Notes under the pieces: generated by a model
What the model was told of the DNA's origin: nothing
Seen by the model: only the letters and a program-made list of their open reading frames with translations
The model's database searches: none
In this document: positions 31,001 through 40,832 of the stretch, in pieces
How the letters are laid out: each line of letters starts with the position of its first letter
Position numbering within the stretch: position 1 is the first letter of the stretch
Program-made: the position numbers and the translations under genes
Origin: Symsagittifera roscoffensis
Taxonomy: Eukaryota; Xenacoelomorpha; Acoela; Convolutidae
NCBI RefSeq assembly: GCF_963678635.1
Contig: NC_087067.1
Location: forward strand, 49,209,618 to 49,273,617
DNA: 64,000 nucleotides
Direction of reading: 5' to 3'

Positions 31001-33485
31001 ATTGTTGATTTGCTCATCTGTTCACAATTGTTGATTTGCTCATCTGTTCACAATTGTTGATTTGCTCATCTGTTCACAATTGTTGATTTGCTCATCTGTT
31101 CACAATTGTTGATTTGCTCATCTGTTCACAATTGTTGATTTGCTCATCTGTTCACAATTGTTGATTTGCTCATCTGTTCACAATTGTTGATTTGCTCATC
31201 TGTTCACAATTGTTGATTTGCTCATCTGTTCACAATTGTTGATTTGCTCATCTGTTCACAATTGTTGATTTGCTCATCTGTTCACAATTGTTGATTTGCT
31301 CATCTGTTCACAATTGTTGATTTGCTCATCTGTTCACAATTGTTGATTTGCTCATCTGTTCACAATTGTTGATTTGCTCATCTGTTCACAATTGTTGATT
31401 TGCTCGCCGTGCAAAATTTCATTACAATATGACAAAGTTAAAATAGTTTTTACAACTTGAAATTCAAATATGGCGGAGAAAGTGGACAAGAGCCAGAATT
31501 TGTTATTCCTTCGGTTATTTCGCCTTAATGCTTTTTCTGTGAAACAATTCTCGAGTCCATCAATGTCGGCGTGATTCCAATTTTTCATCATTTTTGTTAA
31601 TTAAAGCGATGGAACCTGATTGAGAAAAGGGAATCGGTGCGCAAAAATCAGCTTAACTTCTCGTTTGAGAAGTGGGCTCTTTTCCAGTTCCCCCTTTGAT
31701 TTTTTCTTGAAATTCAATTTATCAAAGTTATTTAAAAGACGTGTGCAGCCTCTTTTCTCTCTTCAAATGTTTACATTTCTGTGCGGTATGAAGAAATTAT
31801 CTATTGATCCAGCTTTCGCAAATTTTGTGTGTTTTAACAAAAAATGGCAGTCATAAAAGAATCTTGAAATTTAGTAAGCTTCAAGTTGACAAAACTTGTT
31901 CTATCAATTTTCAAAGTTGATAAAAACATTTGAAGTTTTCTTGTTTCCTTTGTTAGGGCAGTTTCTCTGGGTTCCTTAACGCTTCTCCAGCTGTCTGTGC
32001 GTTGATGTTGCACGCATATTTTGTATGTGCACTTCTGTTTTCATTTCAGCACAAGTTGAACACGATCATTTCATCATCGGTGATGTTGTTGCTCTTATCA
32101 ACGAGCAAATGCCCAATCGAGAAGACTTTTTGCCGTCCGAAATAGCTCTAAATATCTGGTCGATGCGAAAGGGAATCATATCTAGCTATCATGAGTTCGT
32201 GGATCCTGGAAAAATCTGGCTGGGGTATCGTGCCCAATTTATGGACCACCAAGAGAAACATCAGATTCCAGAGTTCTACCAGGATGCGGTTCCATCGTCA
32301 AAATATCACGAAGTGTTCAAAGCAATTCAGAATCACGTGAACAACAGTGTGAAAATTGAAGATATTCACACTCCGTGTAAAGCTGTAGTTCCAGTGATCA
32401 CAAGTTTATCAAGCGTGAACAAGGTGAACTATACTTTAAATGAGTTTCTACGAGAATCGTATCTGAATACGACACAAGATAACCCTGGCAACGCTTTTCG
32501 TTTTGAAGTTTACAGTTTTGACGAAGCGTTGCTCGCGATGCTTAATAATTCTAATCTGCGAACTGATATGAGTATGGAAAAAATGATAGCCTATTGTGAA
32601 AACGAGGCTAAGAGTCTCGAGTTTGAACACCTTCCCGGAATGATGTGCGAGTATCATTCAGATGCAGAAGCCTCCGTATGTGCCCAGGCCAATGCTCGAA
32701 AACTTTGCTTTATGACCACAAGTGCTCTTAAGAAAGAAGGTCACTTTGACATTCCAATAACTGGTAAAAACTTCCCAGTGCCAGTAATGGAATCCTTTTC
32801 AAAACATTTGAACAAACAAGACGAATGTCAATCGGCAGTTGGAACAACAGTTGATTTCAAATATAGACAGACTGGATCTGATTTCACTTCGAATTGGAGT
32901 TCGGGAGCAACTTCGTCTGTCGTGACAGGGGTCCATGGAATGAACTTGTCTGGTGATACTGGAAACGGAGATCCATGGCATGCAGCTAATCCGAGCCGGC
33001 AACATAACCAGTACCAAGCCCGTGTTGCACCTAGTGTTAGTAACTATTCAAGTACAGCGTCTCGACCGAATTTCAACTATCCAAACACACCTTCATCAGC
33101 GATGGTTTTTGACGGCGACGATGACATGTCAAGTGCTGTGTCAAATTCAATCAATAGTGACAATGGCCAGGATGCGTGGAAACCTTCAGGTAGAAGCAGA
33201 AGTTTCGCAACTCGTTCTAATGCCTCCTCTTCAAGTTTTACGACATCTCAGGCGTCACAAATACAACCTGGTCAACGCGTGAATCGAGCAGCGCCTCAAT
33301 CGCTGCATAACACTATCTTCGAGGATGATGATGACGCACAGAGTAGCTTCAGTGTCCAATCGGCGGCGTCTACTATGAGTCATAACCCTCAAGCCAAAAT
33401 GGGAAGGTCAAAAGGAAGAGGAAGAGGTCACGGGTTTGGAAAGAAACCGGCGCCACCGCCCGGAACCTATCAGTCGTGGGATTAG
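15823..33485 (+). CDS. MAEL: Maelstrom homolog (HMG box plus Maelstrom domain)
   Basis: Three exons, 15823-16011, 29884-30052 and 32050-33485, encode about 597 aa. Maelstrom is a germline nuage/nuclear protein needed for piRNA-guided transposon silencing. Residues 1-75 or so match the N-terminal HMG box. Residues from about 125 to 345 match the RNase H-like Maelstrom domain: FLPSEIAL with the conserved Glu (about 150), SSYHEFVDPGKI, then CEYH and VC. Together these supply the Glu-Cys-His-Cys tetrad (about E150, C319, H322, C330). The tail is long, Ser/Asn-rich and acidic, ends with GRSKGRGRGHGFG, and makes the protein longer than human MAEL (434 aa). The phases are 0 and 1 and both junctions stay open. 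The first donor is GC, not GT. Intron 1 (13.9 kb) contains the foldback element; intron 2 (2.0 kb) contains the minisatellite. Confidence 0.85.
16012..16434 (+). other. maelstrom intron 1, left remnant of the pre-insertion intron
   Basis: Unique sequence between exon 1 and the foldback element, ending in the left copy of the GTGGTT duplication. With 29827-29883 it makes up the intron as it would have been before the insertion, about 480 nt. Confidence 0.6.
16429..16434. repeat. Left target-site duplication GTGGTT
   Basis: GTGGTT directly abuts the first base of the left inverted arm. The same hexamer follows the last base of the right arm at 29821-29826. Confidence 0.8.
16435..22404 (+). repeat. 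Left inverted arm, internally tandem
   Basis: Outer about 300 nt are non-repetitive. Then come irregular short units, each carrying a variant of AGATATCAGAAAA or TTGAGAAAAAGATATCAGA. Superimposed on these is a longer module that starts AGCTCCTACTAAAATTTTCA and recurs nine times, near 17060, 17487, 18142, 18578, 19194, 19624, 20164, 20605 and 20991. Spacing varies from about 385 to 655 nt. The inner 800 nt (21450-22404) are non-repetitive again. Apparent 60-residue frames in the module recur only because the DNA recurs. Confidence 0.85.
22235..22486 (+). CDS. 83-residue ORF at the inner edge of the left arm
   Basis: Starts at an ATG (MDSKNSLEKTIPFSQSS) and reads inward from the arm into the unique centre. 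It is basic, with several Lys, Met and Phe residues, and has no recognised domain. The first ~56 codons are duplicated in mirror image at complement 23756-23925, where the frame runs into the assembly gap. It could be the start of an element gene present in both arms, or chance. Confidence 0.3.
   Translation: MDSKNSLEKTIPFSQSSMFHNCKMLPVKMMYKNTKKNTIVYIEKKHSFHRTLGRFFSQFPSFRFYAKVTFHSLLGSETRTLFL
22405..23555 (+). other. Unique centre of the foldback element with coding-like remnants
   Basis: Not matched elsewhere in the window. Several plus-strand frames look like broken protein: an ATG at 22681 (SNLSYGEDVITDSDIQDE), then a shift to another frame near 22770-22880, a polar segment near 22913-23118 containing GGTNQTSMQKTLFWNTMFPG, and an open frame from about 23335 that runs to the gap (SSHTHIDEQKVGLQKFIMP). 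Stops and frame changes between them suggest one or more decayed genes read left to right. No family is recognisable from these pieces. Confidence 0.4.
23556..23755. other. Assembly gap of exactly 200 N
   Basis: All N. The round length suggests a placeholder, so the real distance is unknown. It sits at the inner edge of the right arm, where an assembler would be expected to break. Confidence 0.99.
23756..29820 (-). repeat. Right inverted arm
   Basis: Reverse-complement counterpart of 16435-22404. Corresponding bases satisfy left + right = about 46160 near the centre, about 46145 in the middle and 46255 at the outer ends. Most of the step occurs between the two outermost long modules (28655 and 29195), where this arm has an additional ~113-nt subunit. 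The nine long modules recur near 25164, 25545, 25985, 26521, 26950, 27560, 28001, 28655 and 29195. Small indels such as a 3-nt loss near 26515 show that the arms are not literal copies. Confidence 0.85.
29821..29826. repeat. Right target-site duplication GTGGTT
   Basis: Follows the last base of the right arm and matches 16429-16434. Only 57 nt of host intron remain between it and maelstrom exon 2. Confidence 0.8.
29884..30052 (+). CDS. MAEL: maelstrom exon 2: end of HMG box and linker
   Basis: 169 nt between the acceptor GTCTTTCAG and the donor AAG|GTGCAT. Only one frame is open; it reads VSEVKQLWLAQKAGG and continues the last HMG helix in place of the vertebrate REWRAAQGK segment. A proline-containing linker follows. 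It ends in phase 1 and joins exon 3 as an Ala codon. Confidence 0.7.
30212..31405 (+). repeat. 26-bp minisatellite, about 46 identical copies, in maelstrom intron 2
   Basis: The unit runs CTGTTCACAATTGTTGAT then TTGCTCAT (26 bp). It repeats from 30212 with no difference that I can see through 45 full copies and a last partial one ending at 31405. Each unit contains the self-complementary octamer ACAATTGT. There are no variable spacers, so it is not a CRISPR array. The frames through it are not coding. Confidence 0.97.
31406..32049 (+). other. Remainder of maelstrom intron 2
   Basis: Ordinary intron sequence that ends in the acceptor TTTTCATTTCAG at 32049. No additional exon was recognised. 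Confidence 0.5.
32050..33485 (+). CDS. MAEL: maelstrom exon 3: Maelstrom domain and C-terminal tail
   Basis: Codes for most of the protein in one exon, from AQVEHDHFIIGDVV to the stop at 33483-33485. The first 230 residues form the Maelstrom domain with all four tetrad residues present. The remaining ~250 are low-complexity Ser/Asn/Gln-rich with two acidic patches (FDGDDDMSS, FEDDDDAQSS). The final 30 residues are Arg/Gly- and Pro-rich and could be methylated for Tudor-protein binding (inference). Confidence 0.85.
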
Positions 33486-33554
33486 TCGATTCTGGAGTCA
33501 GAACGTCAAATGGCATTGAATCAATGAAATTCAGAAGCTAATTAACCGCTCCAA

Positions 33555-33560
33555 AATAAA
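33555..33560 (+). terminator. AATAAA polyadenylation signal of maelstrom
   Basis: AATAAA lies about 70 nt after the maelstrom stop, a typical place for an animal poly(A) signal. Confidence 0.6.
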
Positions 33561-34488
33561 AGTTGAATTGTTCAGCTGTTTAAGTCTGAAAGCGAATGGA
33601 TAAAGATAGCAAAACCTGTACCGCTGGATTTTGATTGTTGAAAACTTTAAGCTTCTTTCCGTTGGAATCTGATTCTAATGGGTCCGTTTTCCTTGAGCAA
33701 GCAACTAGTGATAGTGGTTGCAAGCGCATAAAACTGATATTTTTCCACCCAATTACTGATCTATAAATTTATTTCTGTTGACTGAATAGATAGTTACAAT
33801 TTCAGATATTATAGATAATTGTTTCTAAATAAGTAGTTGCTAAGTTTTTCTAATACCGGGCCATGCTAGTTATGTTTGACCCTTCTTGAGGAAGGAGGAG
33901 GGAAGTACTTCGCATTTGGTTTTTCATCACGGAACGAGATGCCACAGATTAATGTTTTCCGGTATTTAAACAGCTGGAGCTATACACAAAACCCGTTTAA
34001 TTAAATTGCCTCAATTGATGCCTTAATATATGCTGCTAGCATGCCATTTTGGGCCCCTTTTTAAGTGTTAATGAGCGACGTGATTTAAAGCATATTTAGG
34101 TCTTGTGGTTGTTCTTTTTTGCTTTCAGAAAAACGCCGTCAAATTTGTTCTAGTTAGATTTTTTTGCGGTTCGACTCCTGATTTGTTTTAAGCTGAAGAA
34201 AAGTTAATTTGCTAAATACGAAGCAAACAACACTGTGCATTAACAAAAGTGGAATTAACGTGAATAACTTTTGGTTGCGGATAAGGAATTTAATTTCTAG
34301 AGTTCTCGGCGCAAAAAAAGTTGCCTATTTATTTTTGCTGGCAGAAATAAATAATGCTTAAACGGATTATGTCTCAAATAGCATAATTCCCAAATGGCAT
34401 AACTTTCAAAATATTTTCCTAATTGCATAATATTTGTAAATTTCCCAAATAGCATAAATAGTCGTTTAGCCATTTGGTGATAAATATT
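33561..34488. other. Intergenic, nothing recognised
   Basis: No gene. Near its right end (34370-34460) the phrase CCCAAATRGCATAA or a close variant recurs three to four times, leading into the palindrome at 34489. Confidence 0.4.
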
Positions 34489-34525
34489 AATCTTACTGCC
34501 ACTTTTGAAAAGTGGCAGTAAGATT
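34489..34525. repeat. 37-bp perfect palindrome
   Basis: AATCTTACTGCCACTTTT, a single G, then its exact reverse complement. The hairpin would have an 18-bp perfect stem. It may be the centre of a small MITE whose ends carry the nearby AAATAGCATAA motifs. Confidence 0.85.
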
Positions 34526-34649
34526 TAAATTGACTTGAAAATAATAAAATCGGAATATTCGATAGAAAGAAAGAAACATATTGGCAGATTTCTGAAATAC
34601 TATCCCAATATTCGTCGATATCAAACAATGGGGCTTTGAATATTTGAAG

Positions 34650-36015
34650 GGTATTAGGGTGTTTTAGTTTTTTTTTTCTTTTTTATTTTCCACGCAAAAT
34701 CAGATACCTCAAATAATTATGGGAATGGGTTGACTGATATATTATATTAAAGCCCTTCCGTCCGTGCAAAATTTTACGATAAATGATTTCAGTATTGAGA
34801 AAAACAGTTTCAAAATTTTTGGTTTTTAGTCTAATTTTGAGCGAATAATGCGAGCGAGCAGGTTTACAGCTTATTTTTGCTTAATTTAGGGCGTGAAAAT
34901 ACTTTTTTACCCATTTAAAGTTGTTTTCGGAGTTTTTAGCACCATTTGGGAATAAAACAAAAATCAAAAAATAAATTCAAAAAACACTACAAAAAATTCA
35001 AAAAAATCTAATTTGAATTTTTTTGATATTTTGTTGTATTCTACTATGCCTATTTACTATGACTGTCGAATATTTCTAAGTTCTAGTTATTCATTCTGAT
35101 CCATTTATCACACCACCCAGAACAAAAAACGACACTAATTTTAAGAAAAAAAATTTTTTTTTCTATATTATGGTCAGAACATTCTGTGCTACTTGCACTG
35201 TAACCGGCTATCATTGTCCGAAATTGAAGTTTCTTGAAAATTCAACATGAACGAAACGACTGTTCCTTCCGCTCTTCTGTTTAAAAGATGCAGTTGAATG
35301 CTTCCACCCTCCTATGTTTTTTTCGGTTTCTGAGTTAAAACTAAGAAGATCTGTAGCCCTCTAATTTTGTAGATACGAATGAAGATTTATCTATAGGTAG
35401 ACACGTTGAGCAAGTGTTTGTATATCAGAGAAAACAATGCTTTTTATTTTGAGGACAACCATGAAACAAGGATAGCCGTTTACTGATTAAGTAGCACAGA
35501 AATTTCTGACCCTAACCGTTAAAAAAATACTTCAAATTTTTTTTCAAAATAGTGTCGTTTTTCTGCGTGGTTTGATAAAAAGTCTGACTAAAAAAAATAG
35601 CACTTGATCATACTTGACGTTCATAGTAAAATAGGCCAATTGGAAAACAGCTTTTGTAGAAAAATGAAAAATCGTTAAAAAATTGTTTTTTAGAAAGGTT
35701 TTGAAATAAGTTTTTGAATCAAAAATTGGCGCTAAAGAACTAAGTTTATTCAAGTAAAACTAAGTTTTCACTGCTTAAAAATAAGCATAATTAACTTTTG
35801 TAACTCTGCTTAGCCTCACCTTTTTAGCTCGAAATTAGACCAAAAATCAAAAATTTCAAACTAGTTTTTCTGGAAATTTTTTTTTTCAAAATTTTTAATG
35901 TTCGAATCACGACTGAAAATGTTCATAATGTTATTTGACTCAAACCTTTCAGATAATTGTTTGTAATACCTGATTTTGCGCGGAAAACAAAAAAAATAAA
36001 ACCACATCCGAATAC
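34650..36015. mobile_element. Foldback element of repeat family A
   Basis: The left arm (about 34650-35225) and right arm (about 35460-36015) are imperfect inverted copies. The left has ATTTTCCACGCAAAATCAGA and CTACTTGCACTGTAACCGGC; the right carries the inverse of both. The centre is about 230 bp and non-coding. Single arms of the same family occur at 1590-1760, 13600-14050 and 37090-37640. Confidence 0.6.
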
Positions 36016-37089
36016 AAACTACTCTTTGCTTTTCAGTATAATAATACATGAATAATAAAAATGAATGAATTGAAGTTATCTCTCAATTCGAGATCCTGCA
36101 AAATGTAAGCAGTAATTTTTCTGTTAAATAAGGAAATTTATTGGTATTATTAACTTTTGTTTTAGGCTTACGTTTAACAGGGTAAAATCTGAAGCTCCAT
36201 GTTTTAACAGCTTAGGAGATACGATCTTTTTTAATATGCATTTTTTCGAGGTTCTTGAAAAACTTCGATAAACTATTTTCTGTTCGTTTTTTTTCTTTCA
36301 GTTTTGTTCTTTTTCTATTGGCGCCGATGACCATTTGGTTGATAAGGGGGTAAAATATCTGAAGGAAAAGGTATTCCACCTAAATCAGCCTCTGGACACT
36401 TACATAGGTTGTGATGATTTTTTTTTCAGGAAAAGTCATAAGTTTGGTTCAGGCTCAAATTTCTCAAATTTAATCAAAGTCTGAATTGTGATTTTATCTG
36501 AAGTTCAGTTCATTACCTTGAATGCAAATTCCATGGACAGCGAAAGTGTAAAAGTCATGATAAACGTTACCGACTTCCAGCTTTAAACAAAATTTATGAT
36601 CCAATTTTCTCAAATTGGGTAAGTTTTTATTAGAAAATTCTCGATCATAAATTGTTCTAGAGTTTCCCAGGGCTTTAAGGCTATCCATTTTTTTCTTTAA
36701 AAAATTCGTCAAAAGTTGAGGTTTTTCCAAAAAAAAATAAGTTGTTTTTGTTTTTACTTGCATTCAATTACTCTTTTCCAGCTATCTGTTGGCTACGTTA
36801 AATGTTTTGAGAAGAGTTTTCCACGGTCATCATTTTATTTGGTGTAAATAGTCACACGCAATTTTGTCGAAAAAGCGCTAGTTCTTCGAACTGCTGTAGT
36901 GGTACTGATCTGCTATTTTAAGCCAGTCATTTGATGTAAATAATTGACTATACTCACAGAGCATACGTTTTTCGCCATAAATCGTTTCTTTTTGCAAATA
37001 GCATTACCATGTAAAAACTTTTAAAAATCAGTTATCAGAGATTTTATTTACAAAATGATATCTCAATTTCGTTTAAAAAAGGCAAATTT
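36016..37089. other. Intergenic, nothing recognised
   Basis: AT-rich, with short frames on both strands but no domain or splice structure that I can support. Confidence 0.35.
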
Positions 37090-37640
37090 CAAATTTGGAC
37101 GCTCTAATGTAAAACAAGGATAGGCGGTTACTGTGTAAGTAGCACAGAATGTTCCGATCATAGTCTTTAAAAAACTACGTGTTAGAAAGTTTTTTTTAAA
37201 TTAGTGTAGTTTTTTCAGCTTGGTATGATAAAAAAGATCTGACGTAAAAATATCATTTAGGCATATTAGACAACAGTCATAGTAATATAGACAAATTGGA
37301 CAAAAATTTTGTAGAAAAGGGACTAGAAAAACTAAAAAAATCAAAACTTTTTGCGGAAAATTTTTGAAGTTTTTGGCTCCCGAAATGAGGCTAAAAAACT
37401 CCAAAAGCTATTTTCACTTGCTTAAAATTAAGTTTGAATGTTTTAAAGTAGGCATAATTCAGCTGTTGTAAGCCTGCTCGCTTGCTTTATTAGCTCGAAT
37501 TAAGACGAAAAATCAAAAACTTCAAACAGGTTTTTCTGGAGACTAGAAAAAGAAGTTGGGAAAGGGCTGAAAGGGCTTTAATATGATATATAACAATTAC
37601 AAGGCAACCCTAACAGTCACTTACTTCATTTTTTGTTTTT
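37090..37640 (-). repeat. Repeat family A arm, inverted orientation
   Basis: Corresponds to the right arm of 35460-36015, for example GGATAGGCGGTTACTGTG, AAGTAGCACAGAATG and the AAAAATCAAAAACTTCAAAC segment. No partner arm is obvious next to it. Confidence 0.5.
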
Positions 37641-37827
37641 TTTATCCATGAGCAATTTTTCATTTTGAATAATTTTAGCGAGTAGTTATCACGCAATAGA
37701 CACCCGCAACCATACCAAGTTTCAGCTAATTTGGTCAGCCCTTAGCCAGACATTTTGTTACACAAATGGCTACACCGGCTTACCAGAAAAAAAAACAGAA
37801 TTATAGTACGTACAGACTAAAGAGCAT

Positions 37828-37838
37828 TCAGTTTTCAG
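37828..37838 (+). promoter_or_regulatory. Splice-acceptor-like site upstream of SLC25A26
   Basis: TCAGTTTTCAG ends 22 nt before the ATG at 37861. It is a 5' UTR intron acceptor or a trans-splice acceptor. Confidence 0.4.
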
Positions 37839-37860
37839 ATTGTTTGTTGTTTTGTTTAAA

Positions 37861-40451
37861 ATGGAGTCACCTGAATTGAAGTATAGTCACGTGATGAGGA
37901 GCTTGGTCAGTGGGGGAGTGGCGGGACTAGTCACGGATGTGGTCCTATTCCCCGTGGACACTATCAAGACCAGATTACAGTCACAGCAGGTATGTCAAGG
38001 TATGTGAGACACAATTTGAAATGATTGAGTTTTTTCTTCGAAGTTATCAATTGTTCTGACCATTAGTTTTTATTCCGTCAGTTTTTCGCAATTAACATTG
38101 ATTTTTGATATTTGATTTTGATGATCATTTATCTCTTAACGTTCGGTAGATGAAGTTTTGGGCGCAAAATGTTTCTGTGGGGGGTCGTAAGGGAGGAATC
38201 ATGGAGGAAGTGGAAGTATGGAAAAGTTCTCTGTGAAGGACTGCGTTTAACCGTCAAGAACTTGTTTTCGGCAGGGTTTTGTGAAGTCCGGTGGCTTGCG
38301 TGCAATCTACTCTGGATTGGCTGTGGTGTCTGCCGGATCAGTGCCAGGAGCTGCTTTGTTCTTCCTCACATACGACACTTGTAAAAGACATCTTTCTTCA
38401 CATGAATCTCCCCTATCAACTCTTCTAAGCGGACAGGTGATTTTATTTTTTTTTAAATGTAGTAGCCGGCTTTAAAAGTACAATTATCGTGGAACAGAAT
38501 TTTTCATTGGATTATATCACAATTTCAATCATGTCTTAAGCTACTTGCAGATACTCAAATTTCCAATATCTGTAATTTTTCCAAAGAATCTCACGAAAAG
38601 CTATTTACAGGAATATCCCATGCTTTGACGATGCTGCGGATTTTATGCTTGTGAACTTAGCAAACTATTATTTATTTTATCAGCACTACGAAGGAGTAAG
38701 GGATTTAGGGGGAGGGACGCCGCCTTCAGGGATTCGATACCCGCCGGCCAAAAGGAGCCACCTTTTGTACTTTTTTGAGATATGCATTTTTGGCTGACTG
38801 ATCTTTAATTTTTCTAAGGGAGCTTTTGGCGCCAATATAAATATATACTAAATTTGAGGAGGAAGAGCGCGCCGAAAAATCGCGATTTTGATGAAAATGT
38901 CCCAGAAAATGCCTAACGCCTTTTTTGGCCTGTTTTTTTTTTTAAATTCGCCTGCGGCGGTGCAAAATTTGGCCGAAACTGGTTCTTTACAGTGATTTGG
39001 GAGAGCTCAGAAAATCAATTTGGTTGATTTAAAAAAAGATCGATGAAAATTTTGAATTTTAAAAAAATAATCAACCACGTCTCCAGAAAATCTTAGATCC
39101 GCCCCTGCGATGAAGTTCACGATTTTCGAAATTATGTAATCTTTTAAATGGAATTTTCCTGGAATTGTGTGTAAATACTATCTGTTGATTTTAGATTGTA
39201 AGTGCAGCTTGTGGTGAAACTGTTGCGTGTTTGGTTCGAGTGCCGGTGGAAGTGGTGAAACAGAAGACCCAAGTGGGACACTCCAGATCCAGTCTTTTAT
39301 CTGCTGCACAGGTCTTCAAACAATCCGGTTAGTTTGAGCTATAAAGAGAAGCATCGCTGTCAAACAGCTCAGTCTTGAATAATACAAAATTTACCATCAT
39401 TTATGATGTAACAAGACTTTTTACAAGGAGCTTAGTTGTGGACACGAAGATAATTGTGAATATCGAATGAACCGCTCTGTATTCGCCAAGAAAGTTATAG
39501 AAAGAAGTTTATAGTTCCAGAAAGCCAATGTGTTGTATCTAAACAATATGAGTTCGAGACACTCAGCAAAGTGTGAAGGTGTTCACTTTGAGATAGTCCG
39601 AATTGTTCGATCTTTTGCCACGACAATGATAGTGTGTGAGATCTAGCTCTCACTCGACCTCTAGCTTCAGGTCTTCCACAGCCTGACATATTTCGGCTTC
39701 AATAGTGGTACCACGTGAAAGTTCTAGACCCAGAAAAGAGCTTAGCTCAACAATTCAACTTAGTCCGAATTGTTTGGAAATAATAGAAGAGGAATCTGCT
39801 GAGACAGACCTGATAGCTTTTTCATAGATCCTCTCCGAATCATAGAAACCACAATTTTTATGCTCGGAAGAGGATAATTAGTCTGTTGGTCTCTTTTTCT
39901 AATCGGACATCGTAAGCCGAAGTTTTACTGGAAAAAATTCGCTTATGTTAAAATTCGCAGGAGGGGTAGCGAGTGAACCAACTGTTTCACTGCTTTTCTG
40001 GTCGCTTTATTAATTTGTGATATAGATATACTACAAATGAACCGTTGTTTCAGGAATCAAAGGGTTCTATCGAGGCTTCCTGGCTACAGTATGTCGTGAG
40101 ATCCCGTTCGCTGCCATCCAGTTTCCCCTTTGGGAGGCCCTGAAACAAAAACTAGCGAAGAGCACAAATAGTCTAGAAGTAACAACCTTCCATTCTGCAA
40201 TAGCTGGCTTTGTGGCAGGAGGATTCGCTGCTTACGTCACAACACCTCTTGACGTTATTAAAACAAGAACTATGTTAAAATCTGGTTCTTTTCAATCGCC
40301 AGTGAATGTTGCTCTTAAACTGTTTAAAGAACAAAATCCTATCAAAGTATTATTTTCAGGAGCTGGACCAAGAACTTTTTGGATTTCTGTTGGCGGGTTT
40401 TTGTTTCTTGGCTCTTATCAATTTGTTTCTAATTCAGTTTTACAAACATGA
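37861..40451 (+). CDS. SLC25A26: Mitochondrial S-adenosylmethionine carrier
   Basis: Four exons (37861-37989, 38275-38436, 39195-39327, 40054-40451), all with GT-AG introns and matching phases (0, 0, 1), give 273 aa; human SLC25A26 has 274. The carrier exchanges cytosolic S-adenosylmethionine for mitochondrial S-adenosylhomocysteine across the inner membrane and so supplies methyl groups for mitochondrial RNA, DNA and protein methylation. All three carrier repeats are present with their signatures: [22 protein letters not shown] and [11 protein letters not shown]. Segments such as [40 protein letters not shown] and [17 protein letters not shown] match this subfamily closely. Intron 2 holds a hAT-like repeat and intron 3 a SINE. 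The gene looks intact. Confidence 0.95.
38735..39115 (+). mobile_element. hAT-type non-autonomous repeat (family E), copy 1
   Basis: Within SLC25A26 intron 2. Shares with 51150-51450 the order TTTTTGGC, GGCGCCAATATA, a GAGCGCGC core, AAATCGCGATTTT, GGAGAGCTC and the terminal TAGATCCGCCCCTG. The reverse of that end, CAGGGGCGGATCTA, is typical of hAT-superfamily ends. A good left inverted end is not obvious. Confidence 0.55.
39555..39740 (+). mobile_element. tRNA-derived SINE, copy 2
   Basis: Within SLC25A26 intron 3. Aligns in the opposite orientation to 6850-7038: head CACTCAGCAAAGTGTGAAGG, then GTTCACTTTGAGA, a degenerate B box, CACGACAATGATAGTGTG, CTCTCACTCGACCTC, CACAGCCTGACATATTTCGG and CCACGTGAAAGTTCTAGACC. 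Confidence 0.65.
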
Positions 40452-40796
40452 AGTTTTTGTTAATTACCATTAAGAGACAAGTGTTACAAAGGATTTGAGA
40501 TCAAGTTTCATGAGGCTGTTGGCACTGTTTAAAGTGTGGCATAAGACATAAAATTTTCAGCTGGCCCGGTTGCAAAAGTTCTTCAATTTTTTTGGGGCCT
40601 TACCGTTTGGTCATGAAACTAAAAAAAGACTCAAGGCAAATTTTTGCCATAATGTTTACTTGGACTGTTCTTTTGCTCTAAATAACGTGAATGATTAGGA
40701 ACCAAAAATTTGTTCACTGTTTTTTCAATAACTTCGTGCTAATAGAGCTTGCATATAATTGAATGAATTATTTCTGAAACATTGTTTCTGATGTCC
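40452..40796. other. Intergenic after SLC25A26
   Basis: No gene and no canonical AATAAA near the stop. An ATAAAA-type signal near 40545 could serve for polyadenylation. Confidence 0.35.
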
Positions 40797-40804
40797 TATA
40801 AAAG
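40797..40804 (+). promoter_or_regulatory. TATA-box-like TATAAAAG
   Basis: A consensus TATA box 36 nt upstream of the ATG at 40833. Transcription would start only a few bases before that ATG, so either the 5' UTR is minimal or the AG at 40831-40832 is used as an acceptor. Confidence 0.3.
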
Positions 40805-40832
40805 ATTGTATGCTCTCTTCCTTTTCGCGCAG

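Noticed and set aside
30212..31405. CRISPR-like array
   Set aside because: The 26-bp units are directly adjacent and identical with no variable spacers, in an animal intron. It is a minisatellite.
32448..33282. ORFs in other frames over the Maelstrom exon
   Set aside because: Shadows of the long maelstrom reading frame.
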